A stretch of 5,934 bases of DNA from Planctomycetota bacterium (GCA_022566435.1 JADFIX010000298.1:1-5934); one strand, 5' to 3'; shown: positions 1 to 4,813, counted from the first letter of the stretch. Notes: a model not told the origin generated them from the letters alone. Translations and numbers: made by a program.

Positions 1-111
1 CCAGCGAGCTGCGGAATTCCCCCCGAGATCGGTGTAATGAACGAAGAATCGTCCGTTCGTCGGGTCGATCGGCTTGTAGGCGAGACGCTGTTTCCGCGAC
101 GGGGTCGGCGG
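1..111 (-). other. coding-like fragment resembling a PQQ-type glucose/sorbosone dehydrogenase
   Basis: In the minus-strand frame that follows a TAG at 114-112, 37 codons to the window edge read as a convincing protein piece with GC-rich third positions. It contains PTNGRFFVHYTDLGGN, which resembles the NGRFYVxYTDxxGD segment of glucose/sorbosone dehydrogenase beta-propellers. No ATG, GTG or TTG lies between the stop and the match. It therefore cannot be an intact gene start: it would be a relic, the downstream part of a frameshifted gene, or chance. It overlaps the 1-289 frame on the same strand, and only one of the two is likely to be translated here. Confidence 0.25.
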
Positions 112-289
112 CTACGGCGTTGCGAGCTTCGGCATTGATTTCCTCGCCGAATCTATCGCGGACGACGCGACGCATGCCCTCCGGCGTGGGTAGAACCAGA
201 ATGACAACGAAAACAAATAGTCCGAGCCAAAACCCGATTCGCTTGACGATTGTCGATTCGGAACCATTGACGGGTTCGACCGAAGCCAT
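1..289 (-). CDS. N-terminal part of a membrane protein, cut by the left edge; possibly a DASS/SLC13-type anion transporter
   Basis: An ATG at 289-287 on the minus strand opens a frame without stops to the window edge, giving 96 complete codons. Residues 1-17 are polar and end in Lys-Arg. Residues 18-33 (IGFWLGLFVFVVILVL) form a clear membrane helix. They are followed by LPTPEGM, a hydrophobic-then-PxPxGM pattern reminiscent of the first helix of DASS/SLC13 anion:sodium symporters. Residues 40-96 are charged and soluble-looking, which does not fit that family well. No strong Shine-Dalgarno precedes the ATG. After about residue 60 the codon use becomes less convincing while another minus-strand frame becomes coding-like (see the 1-111 entry), so a frameshift or a shorter product is possible. 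The membrane segment is seen directly; the transporter identity is a weak inference. Confidence 0.42.
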   Translation of the reverse strand, partial: MASVEPVNGSESTIVKRIGFWLGLFVFVVILVLPTPEGMRRVVRDRFGEEINAEARNAVAADPVAETASRLQADRPDERTILRSLHRSRGEFRSSL

Positions 290-394
290 GATCGGTTTGT
301 ACCGCTGCCGCCGTGCCCCCGCAAGCGACCGCGCCAAACCATACCACAAAGGAGCAGGCGATTCGCAGAACCGGATGAGGTCACAACGCAAGAA

Positions 395-598
395 TCATCT
401 GCGGATTGTATCTTTGAACGACACATCACGATTCGGATTCGCCCTCGTCGATGTTTTTCTTTCGGCGCTACGAATCGCCTCCCGCAAGAGGTATTCGATT
501 TGGGCGTTCAGACTGCGCAGCTCGTCTTTCGCCCAGCGATTGAGCTCGTCCTGAAGCTCGGGCGGCAAACGAAGTAGAAACGACTTACGCTGCGCCAT
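395..598 (-). CDS. ribbon-helix-helix (Arc-like) DNA-binding protein
   Basis: This 67-residue protein has the compact Arc/MetJ ribbon-helix-helix architecture. Residues 4-11 (RKSFLLRL) form the beta strand that would enter the major groove as a dimer. A helix follows after PP ([15 protein letters not shown]), then the second helix ([17 protein letters not shown]), and a polar tail of about 20 residues. The N-terminal strand with alternating basic and hydrophobic residues is typical of antitoxin-type and autoregulatory RHH proteins. The ATG is preceded by GGGGGA with a 5-base gap, a usable Shine-Dalgarno. The gene is the second of a minus-strand unit after a tiny membrane ORF, and the unit's promoter overlaps two perfect inverted repeats that would suit an RHH dimer or tetramer. 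No toxin partner is recognisable next to it. Family call is firm; target and role are inferred. Confidence 0.85.
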   Translation of the reverse strand: MAQRKSFLLRLPPELQDELNRWAKDELRSLNAQIEYLLREAIRSAERKTSTRANPNRDVSFKDTIRR

Positions 599-683
599 GC
601 GTGTCCCCCGGATGCTTTTCTGCTTCGATGGGTCGACCGCTCAACATGTCGATTTCGTATTGCAAGAGCACACTCCGTTTGGG
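585..683 (-). other. possible -1 frameshift extension at a CCCAAAC slippery heptamer
   Basis: In the register of the small membrane ORF the bases at 683-677 read C CCA AAC, which fits the X XXY YYZ pattern for -1 slippage. The -1 frame then gives 30 sense codons (starting [16 protein letters not shown]) with normal codon use before TAA at 587-585. The stop lies 14 bases inside the RHH gene, which would couple the two translations. No convincing stimulatory hairpin or upstream Shine-Dalgarno-like element was found, and AAC is not an efficient slip codon in E. coli. A single-base sequencing error or a genuine frameshift mutation would look the same. Confidence 0.35.
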
Positions 684-808
684 CGCGGCCGGATGGCGCC
701 GCCGAGTGCGAGGTACGACATGCATCCCAGGCCGATGCCGCCACCGAGCAACACGACCAGCGCCAGCCAGCCGCTAACCGTCGCCGTTCTTCGCTCTCTC
801 GTTTCCAT
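641..808 (-). CDS. tiny single-pass membrane protein, first gene of the RHH unit
   Basis: The frame from ATG 808-806 to TGA 643-641 encodes 55 residues. Residues 1-7 (METRERR) are strongly basic, residues 14-39 form a Gly-rich membrane helix (GWLALVVLLGGGIGLG then a Cys, followed by SYLALGGAI), and the tail is short and Cys-rich. The basic N-terminus predicts an N-inside orientation. The start lies about 22 bases downstream of a good -10 element, but no clear Shine-Dalgarno is visible. The last 11 codons look non-coding, whereas the -1 frame after a CCCAAAC heptamer at 683-677 looks coding and runs to 585, overlapping the RHH start. The true product may therefore be a 74-residue protein. No family is recognised. 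Confidence 0.5.
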   Translation of the reverse strand: METRERRTATVSGWLALVVLLGGGIGLGCMSYLALGGAIRPRPNGVCSCNTKSTC

Positions 809-831
809 GGTCAGGCTTTTATTTCAAGTAG

Positions 832-859
832 ATACTATTAGTATATCATAAAGATATAC
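832..859. promoter_or_regulatory. two overlapping inverted repeats over the promoter, candidate operator
   Basis: A perfect 13-base palindrome, ATACTA-T-TAGTAT, spans 832-844. A second perfect repeat, GTATATC-ATAAA-GATATAC, spans 841-859. Together they cover the -10 element and most of the promoter spacer, so a bound protein would block RNA polymerase. RHH proteins bind short AT-rich palindromes as paired dimers and often repress their own operon, and the RHH gene at 598-395 is in the transcript. The repeats are seen directly; the binding protein is inferred. Confidence 0.5.
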
Positions 860-868
860 ACCTCGCAA
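840..868 (-). promoter_or_regulatory. sigma70-type promoter of the small membrane protein-RHH unit
   Basis: On the minus strand TTGCGA (868-863) is followed by a 17-base spacer and TATACT (845-840). The -10 matches the consensus at five of six bases, the -35 at four of six, and the spacing is optimal. Transcription would start near 833, about 25 bases before the ATG at 808. Confidence 0.6.
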
Positions 869-1083
869 GTGAGTTATCAGACGATGAGGCGGATTTGACA
901 GAAAATGACAGGGATGCGTTAGCGCCAGCGGCTTGCTTGGGCCAAGCGAGAAGCAAGTAGAGTGCCCCGACCTACCTAGCCGGAGTGTGTCTGGTTTCCA
1001 GACGAAATGGTTGGCTGCGATGGCACGAACGGCTAAAATCGTTACTTTCTTCGTTCGTGGTTTGGTTCGATTTCAGGTGCCTC
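869..1083. other. divergent intergenic region with two hairpins
   Basis: This stretch separates the minus-strand RHH unit from the plus-strand zinc-ribbon gene. It contains CTTGCTT (932-938) pairing with AAGCAAG (951-957), which competes with the internal palindrome GCTTGG-G-CCAAGC (935-947). It also contains the hairpin GTCTGG-TTT-CCAGAC (989-1003). A perfect TTGACA occurs at 895-900, but no acceptable -10 follows. The hairpins could lie in the 5' leader of the downstream gene; no known RNA family is recognised. Confidence 0.3.
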
Positions 1084-1500
1084 ATGACGAAGCAGATGCT
1101 GTGTTGGAAATGCGGAGGGAAAGTGTCCGTTGCCGCTGAGATGGTTGGGTCGTCCGTCGGATGTCCCCATTGCGCGGCATCAATCGATGTCCCGGGGGAA
1201 CTGTTCGGCGCGCCGATGGCGTCGACCGCAACTTCCCGCAGCCAAGCCGGAGCCAGCAAGTCCCCGGCTGGAGCGTTCGTGCTGAACTTCCTCTTTTGGG
1301 GAGCCGGGTACGTGTATCTTGGTCGCATGTGGGGCCTTTGGATTCTGATTCCGTTTTGCCTTCTTAGCGGGATTGGGTGCCTTGCCATGATGGAATCCGG
1401 TCCACCGCCATACACTCCGGGCGAAGCTGCACTCTGGAATCTTCCGGGGGTAGCCCTTGCGTTCCATGCCCACAACATGGCCAAGCAAGCGTCGCAATAA
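1084..1500 (+). CDS. zinc-ribbon membrane protein with a TM2-like C-terminal half
   Basis: The 138-residue product begins with a Cys4 zinc ribbon: C7-x2-C10 and C27-x2-C30, followed by a DVP turn. This is the compact ribbon very common at the N-termini of planctomycete proteins. A Ser/Ala linker (residues 40-62) leads to two membrane helices, roughly residues 63-81 and 83-103, joined by a short turn (YLGRMW) as in TM2-type proteins. A semi-hydrophobic C-terminal segment follows at residues 117-132. The ATG at 1084 is chosen because it lies seven residues before the first zinc cysteine. The in-frame extension up to 985 is basic and not domain-like. The upstream AGGTG is only a weak Shine-Dalgarno. 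A HEPN-like gene starts 38 bases downstream on the same strand. The specific function is unknown. Confidence 0.75.
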   Translation: MTKQMLCWKCGGKVSVAAEMVGSSVGCPHCAASIDVPGELFGAPMASTATSRSQAGASKSPAGAFVLNFLFWGAGYVYLGRMWGLWILIPFCLLSGIGCLAMMESGPPPYTPGEAALWNLPGVALAFHAHNMAKQASQ

Positions 1501-1538
1501 TCAGGTAGGTACAGGTCGCTTGCGACGGGGGAGTTCGA

Positions 1539-1970
1539 GTGTCGATTCGCATTCAATTGGATGATGCGCGAAGTAACTTGACCGAGGGACGGTTTGTAGC
1601 CGCGATGGTGCTCTATAGCATCGCGATAGCTGCTGCATCCCGGAAACGATACCCGGACAAGCGTGATGGCGATGCGTTCTGCACATTCGTGCAAGACGAG
1701 AACAGGATGCTGATGCCGGGAGGTGAAACGCTCTACATTCCCGGTACAGAACCCAAAGATCCGCCAGGTGAGATTCCAGAGATGACCTTGGCAACGTTCC
1801 TCTACAAGTACATTCGCTGCAAAATCGTCCATGAAGCGGAACTGCCGACGCATGTTACTCTAAGCCGCAAGCCCTTTCTCATCAGGGTAATTGGGTGTTG
1901 GGTTGAGTTAGGTGACCACTTCTTTGCCGGGTTGCATCGAATCGTTGCGAATGCGCCCGAAGCGAATTAG
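1539..1970 (+). CDS. HEPN-like helical protein with an RxxxxH motif
   Basis: The 143-residue protein starts at GTG 1539, with GGGGGAG ending six bases upstream as a strong Shine-Dalgarno. Residues 6-34 form a helix with the pattern of HEPN-type folds (DDARSNLTEGRFVAAMVLYS), residues 56-80 are a Pro/Gly-rich loop, and residues 83-99 form a second helix ending in R93-C-K-I-V-H98-E. That Rx4H arrangement, preceded by FLYKYI, is the signature of HEPN superfamily ribonucleases and of related non-catalytic HEPN proteins. Helices continue to residue 138. No cognate MNT nucleotidyltransferase is adjacent; the neighbour 38 bases upstream is a zinc-ribbon membrane protein, possibly co-transcribed. HEPN membership is an inference from the motif and helical pattern. 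RNase activity is not established. Confidence 0.6.
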   Translation: MSIRIQLDDARSNLTEGRFVAAMVLYSIAIAAASRKRYPDKRDGDAFCTFVQDENRMLMPGGETLYIPGTEPKDPPGEIPEMTLATFLYKYIRCKIVHEAELPTHVTLSRKPFLIRVIGCWVELGDHFFAGLHRIVANAPEAN

Positions 1971-2276
1971 CTGTCGTCTTGGGCGATCGCATAGATATTG
2001 TGCCACGCCAAATAGAGAATCGGATGGTTGTACAAGCCCTCTAGCTTCTTCGTTGTTGCCCCTGTGCTTCTACCAAGCTTCGAGGAATCCTGCCGGGGTG
2101 TAGCAAACGGGTGGTTCAGCCTGAACATCGGGTCGAAGCCGTCCGGGTAGGCATGGCTGTCGCTGCCGAGGCCAACGGTACAGCGCAAAGTCAACTGTGG
2201 CGCAGGCTTTCGGGCTGCATGAGCCGCGATTACGATGCAGGCAAGATGCCTGCGCTGCGGGTTCATCACGACAACC
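1971..2276. other. gene-poor interval with an unassigned minus-strand open frame
   Basis: About 300 bases separate the HEPN-like gene from the selenoprotein gene. No confident gene is seen. A minus-strand frame ends in TAA at 1969-1967 and reads back without stops to 2317. It includes a moderately protein-like section (GLGSDSHAYPDGFDPMF) between about 2080 and 2180, but there is no recognisable domain and no good start signal. It also overlaps the palindromic repeat and the next gene. It may be a decayed gene or a repeat-derived reading frame. The promoter of the selenoprotein gene should lie here, but none stands out. Confidence 0.3.
2237..2253. repeat. interspersed palindrome GCAGGCA-AGA-TGCCTGC
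   Basis: A perfect 7-base inverted repeat with a 3-base loop lies 36 bases before the selenoprotein ATG, followed by GCTGCGGG. I recall closely similar GCAGGCAAGATGCCTGC units scattered between genes in planctomycete genomes, where they create spurious short frames. It would form a hairpin in the 5' leader of the downstream gene. The palindrome is seen; its repeat status rests on recall. Confidence 0.5.
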
Positions 2277-2288
2277 AAGGGGAAAACC

Positions 2289-2828
2289 ATGGCTCGAATA
2301 GAAGGTGTGGCCGGCAAGAAGGCCGGCGTGTTCGTGCGGCTCGTTTACTTCATGACCAAGCGGAAGATCGGTCGCGTGGTCACGCCGGTCAAGATCACGG
2401 CCCACCATCCAAGATTGTTGCGGGCGTACGGCCACATGGAGATGGGGCAGGAAGCGGCCACTACGGTGCCTTTGCAGCTCAAGACGCTTGCCCAGGTCAA
2501 AGTCGCGATGCAGATCGGTTGTCCGTTTTGAATTGACATCGGGTCTGCCGTGGGCAGGCAGCAAGGGCTCAGCGATGCGAAGCTTGCCGCGCTACCGGAT
2601 TTTGAAACGAACGCGGCGTACACCGCGCTGGAGCGCGTAGTCCTTCAATACGCGGTGGCGATGACCGAAACGCCGGTCAATGTTTCGGACGAGCTGTTCG
2701 CCGATTTGCGCGGACATTTCAACGAACGACAGCTCGTCGAGCTGACCTCGAGTATCGCATGGGAGAATTACCGCGCCCGCTACGATCATGCTTTCGGCGT
2801 AGAATCCGAAGGTTTCATGGCCGAGTGA
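2289..2828 (+). CDS. carboxymuconolactone decarboxylase/AhpD-like selenoprotein (CxxU), TGA at codon 81 read as selenocysteine
   Basis: One frame from ATG 2289 to TGA 2826-2828 gives 179 residues, the usual length for this thiol-redox family, if the internal TGA at 2529-2531 is read through. Around it the sequence is QIGC78-PF-(TGA81)-IDIGSA, and family members read GCxxCIDIGSA, so the TGA replaces exactly the resolving or attacking Cys of CxxC. Conservation continues after the TGA: GRQQGLSDAKLAALPDF, then a second helical part ending ENYRARYDHAFG. Both halves are therefore under the same family constraint. The histidine found four residues after the second Cys in AhpD is Gly85 here, as in the IDIGSA branch. 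AAGGGG (2277-2282) is the Shine-Dalgarno, 6 bases from the ATG. A GTG at 2550 sits inside the SECIS stem-loop and is not a real start. Selenocysteine-containing AhpD-like proteins are an established group. The product probably reduces peroxide or organic substrates with a thiol partner; the exact substrate is unknown. A nonsense mutation is the alternative. Confidence 0.85.
2529..2531 (+). other. in-frame TGA, selenocysteine codon (U81)
   Basis: The TGA interrupts an otherwise continuous, conserved frame at the second position of the CxxC motif. It is the only stop in 179 codons. Position, family context and the hairpin immediately downstream all favour selenocysteine insertion over termination. 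Confidence 0.82.
2543..2559 (+). promoter_or_regulatory. bacterial SECIS element
   Basis: GTCTGCC (2543-2549) pairs with GGCAGGC (2553-2559), seven pairs including one G-T, around a GTG loop. The stem begins 11 bases, and the loop 18 bases, after the TGA. The loop opens with G then T, as in SelB-binding loops, and lies within the usual distance window. A lower helix, CATCG (2537-2541) with CGATG (2573-2577), could close the structure over a large one-sided bulge. The element lies within coding sequence, as bacterial SECIS elements do. Confidence 0.72.
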
Positions 2829-2840
2829 CCAACGCTCGGC
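2820..2840 (+). other. hairpin over the selenoprotein stop codon
   Basis: GCCGAG (2820-2825) pairs perfectly with CTCGGC (2835-2840) across a 9-base loop that contains the TGA stop. No T-run follows, so on its own it is not a standard terminator. It may protect the 3' end of the transcript or work with the next hairpin. Confidence 0.3.
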
Positions 2841-2848
2841 ACAAAGGG

Positions 2849-2865
2849 AACGTAGATTACGTTTT
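2849..2865 (+). terminator. weak, possibly bidirectional terminator between convergent genes
   Basis: AACGTA-GAT-TACGTT is a perfect 6-base stem followed by TT in the plus direction, giving a run of four T. Two flanking G-T pairs could extend it. It lies in the 70-base gap between the ends of the selenoprotein gene and the convergent Toprim-like gene. The stem is AT-rich and short, so strength is doubtful. Confidence 0.35.
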
Positions 2866-2898
2866 GCAGGCGCGGTGTCGCATGATGAGATAGAAATC

Positions 2899-3561
2899 TT
2901 ACCGCGTGGTGAGCGTCCGGAGAAACTTGGACAAGTCCTTCAAAACGGGATGGTCCATCTTCCAGTATCCCTCCTCGGCCGCGATTCCCACAGTCTTGTC
3001 GGATTCTGGCATCGAGGCCAAGAACGCATGCGCACGAGCCTTCGTTTCATTCTTCGGATAGCCGTACGCTTTGTCGTCAGCAGGAGCATCCGGCGCTTCC
3101 GTATTCATGCGGTCCCCAACGCAGACCATGAATTTTTCCACGCACGCCATGGTGGGGTGATCCCGTCGGGTTGAAAGGCACAAATCCTCGAGGCATCCTT
3201 CTTTTCCGCGTCCTGGAATTAGAAAAACTCCGACGATTGGCGGCTTGCCGGCAGTGAACGCCTCAGGGTGTTTCGGACAGGGGAGACCGTTTTTCTCCAG
3301 GGCGCTCTTGATGCTTTTGAATGCCGCGTCCGGATCGTTGTCGTTATCGCGAATGACCCCGAGCCTTCGTACCGTTGATTTGAAATTCGGAGCCATCACG
3401 AGGGTTTGTAGAATCCCTGAGTAATTGTTTTTTCCAAAAACTCGAACGACCTGGACCGGGTCTACGGAAAGTTTTCTGATCAGGGCCTCCAGAAAGTGTT
3501 GGTCGTTCGTGCCTTCAACCAACAATAGGTGAGGTTCTTCGATTCTAATCGTCTCCGACAT
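2899..3561 (-). CDS. DUF3226/Toprim-like protein, partner of the adjacent ATPase
   Basis: The 220-residue protein begins with a Toprim-type strand and acidic motif, LLLVEGTNDQHF, with the key Glu at residue 16. A second acidic motif follows in GVIRDNDNDP (Asp72, Asp74, Asp76), the DxD signature of Toprim metal sites. Residues 111-129 (VFLIPGRGKEGCLEDLCL) and the end YWKMDHPVLKDLSKFL match the DUF3226 pattern, which is a distant Toprim relative. In OLD and PARIS-type systems the Toprim part is the metal-dependent nuclease released or controlled by an ATPase. Here it is a separate gene whose ATG shares one base with the ATPase stop (TGATG), implying translational coupling and a 1:1 partnership. 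Nuclease activity is inferred, although the acidic residues are in place. An RNase M5-like or other nucleic-acid role cannot be excluded. Confidence 0.8.
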   Translation of the reverse strand: MSETIRIEEPHLLLVEGTNDQHFLEALIRKLSVDPVQVVRVFGKNNYSGILQTLVMAPNFKSTVRRLGVIRDNDNDPDAAFKSIKSALEKNGLPCPKHPEAFTAGKPPIVGVFLIPGRGKEGCLEDLCLSTRRDHPTMACVEKFMVCVGDRMNTEAPDAPADDKAYGYPKNETKARAHAFLASMPESDKTVGIAAEEGYWKMDHPVLKDLSKFLRTLTTR

Positions 3562-4664
3562 CAGCGAACCTCCCAGTCGCGGTCAATCGCGTCTCCAAGG
3601 TTGTCCGCGCTGTACCGCGTTGAAGTGATTGTGTCGTTTTCGCGATCGAGTCGGAAATAAGCGAACTCATTCCAAAGCTGGGGCGGCAAGCCTTCCTTGG
3701 CTGCCCGGATGCATTCGTAGCTATGCGTCGTGGCGATAACTTGGCAGTCGAACAGCTTGGTCGCCGAGGCAAGCCACTCCCAAATCTTGGGGAGAACGGA
3801 GTGGTGAAGGCCGCTATCAATATCATCGACGAGCAAAACGCCACCGTGTGCCCGTCCCATTGCAAGCGCAATCTGGGCAATTCGATTTGTTCCGTCGCCA
3901 AGTAGACTTAGCGGAATCTTGCGGTCCAAACCAACATCGGCGTACAACATGGCGCCGACCTTAACTGTGGCAATCGTAGCAATAGACCTGATGCCAGGAT
4001 AAATGATACGCAGAGCTTCCAAGAAGCTCTCGGACTTTCCTTCTAACTCAAGGTCGCCGAACCGCTCGGCATCAGTAGCCGGCTCCGAGCCCGACCTCGT
4101 GCCAATGTAAGCAGCCGTCGGCGTGCGAGGCACCTCACTCGTCTCTCGCAGGTTTAGAAACACGCGTGCAGTTCCGTCCTTCTCTCGTGTCATGCCGGCA
4201 TCGGCAGTATTGACTTTTTTTCCATTGCGATAGTACTCCACCTCGAAGGCTGTTCCAGAAAGCGATTCTTGCGAAGCCGCGCCCCCGATCGCCGTATTAT
4301 GCAATTCTCCCGAACTAGTGATTTCGGCGGTGCGCCTGCCCGAAGCGCCGCTTTCACGAATCTGTAGGCCAAACGCGCCCTTTGCGGCCTCGGCCTCGAG
4401 ATGGATGGCTCGCCCGGTATCAAAGTCGTGGAATAGAGGTGCAAACAACGATTCCGCTGTCACCTTGAACGCGACGATCCCACGGAATCCGAGGTGCTGC
4501 GTGAACATCAACGGATTATTGATGTCGTGGTTCAGATAGACGGCTTCCAGAAACGTGCTCTTGCCAATGTTGTTCGGTCCGCCCAAGAGGGTGATCCGCT
4601 CAAGCCCGGAAAGCTCTAACTCCTCGAACAGCTTGAAGTTCTTAATCGTAAACGTGTGCATCAT
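3561..4664 (-). CDS. OLD/AAA15-type ABC-class ATPase of a two-gene Toprim system
   Basis: The 367-residue protein opens with MMHTFTIKNFKLFEEL, the typical start of SMC/RecF-like OLD ATPases. Walker A is GGPNNIGKST (residues 28-37), the signature-like region is SLLGDGTNR (253-261), Walker B is VLLVDDID (276-283) followed by SGLHHS, and the H-loop is ATTHS (311-315). The middle (about residues 75-220) is a variable insertion without recognised domain. The start at 4664 is chosen because GGAAGGAG (4679-4672) lies 7 bases upstream. The longer frame from 4685 would place that Shine-Dalgarno inside the gene, and an ATG at 4661 is a close alternative. The stop overlaps the ATG of the DUF3226 gene by one base. 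The ATPase probably senses a trigger and controls the Toprim partner, by analogy with split OLD and AriA-AriB systems. Confidence 0.87.
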   Translation of the reverse strand: MMHTFTIKNFKLFEELELSGLERITLLGGPNNIGKSTFLEAVYLNHDINNPLMFTQHLGFRGIVAFKVTAESLFAPLFHDFDTGRAIHLEAEAAKGAFGLQIRESGASGRRTAEITSSGELHNTAIGGAASQESLSGTAFEVEYYRNGKKVNTADAGMTREKDGTARVFLNLRETSEVPRTPTAAYIGTRSGSEPATDAERFGDLELEGKSESFLEALRIIYPGIRSIATIATVKVGAMLYADVGLDRKIPLSLLGDGTNRIAQIALAMGRAHGGVLLVDDIDSGLHHSVLPKIWEWLASATKLFDCQVIATTHSYECIRAAKEGLPPQLWNEFAYFRLDRENDTITSTRYSADNLGDAIDRDWEVR

Positions 4665-4671
4665 CGCCGTT

Positions 4672-4679
4672 CTCCTTCC
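4672..4679 (-). promoter_or_regulatory. Shine-Dalgarno GGAAGGAG that sets the ATPase start
   Basis: On the minus strand GGAAGGAG ends 7 bases before the ATG at 4664. It lies inside the longer open frame that begins at 4685, so it argues for the shorter protein. Confidence 0.7.
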
Positions 4680-4766
4680 CGCCATGGTCTCGGCGGGACG
4701 TGGCCAAGTAGGCGTTGCTGGGCTAGGCTAACTAGTCCGCCCGTAAGGACTCTGCGACTTCGCTTC

Positions 4767-4794
4767 ACAGTATGATTCCGTGCCGGGCGTCAAA
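4767..4794 (-). promoter_or_regulatory. possible promoter of the ATPase-Toprim pair
   Basis: TTGACG (4794-4789) is a five-of-six -35 match. A 16-base spacer leads to TACTGT (4772-4767), which keeps the TA...T of the -10 consensus. It lies in the 128-base gap after atpC, about 100 bases before the ATPase start. The leader also holds AGTCC (4734-4738) pairing with GGACT (4747-4751). No clear atpC terminator was found, so read-through from the atp operon is an alternative. Confidence 0.35.
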
Positions 4795-4813
4795 TGTCCA
4801 GCGCTACGATTTG

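Noticed and set aside
895..923. TTGACA at 895-900 as a plus-strand promoter for the zinc-ribbon gene
   Set aside because: At 16-18 base spacing there is no sequence resembling a -10 element.
1060..1083. GGTTCGATTTC as a tRNA T-arm
   Set aside because: The flanking bases do not form the five-pair stem, and no acceptor or anticodon arm can be built around it.
972..1853. Long minus-strand open frame (293 codons)
   Set aside because: It is antisense to both the zinc-ribbon and HEPN-like genes, has an odd composition rich in Arg, Pro and His, and shows no domain.
1983..1990. GCGATCGC octamer (HIP1-like)
   Set aside because: It is a single copy and this is not a cyanobacterial context, so it is probably chance.
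2235..2288. An upstream start for the selenoprotein gene at 2235
   Set aside because: The extra 18 residues come from the palindromic repeat, and the AAGGGG Shine-Dalgarno fits ATG 2289.
2550..2828. A separate gene starting at GTG 2550
   Set aside because: It is the same frame and family as the upstream segment, its GTG is the SECIS loop and encodes a conserved Val, and it has no ribosome-binding site.
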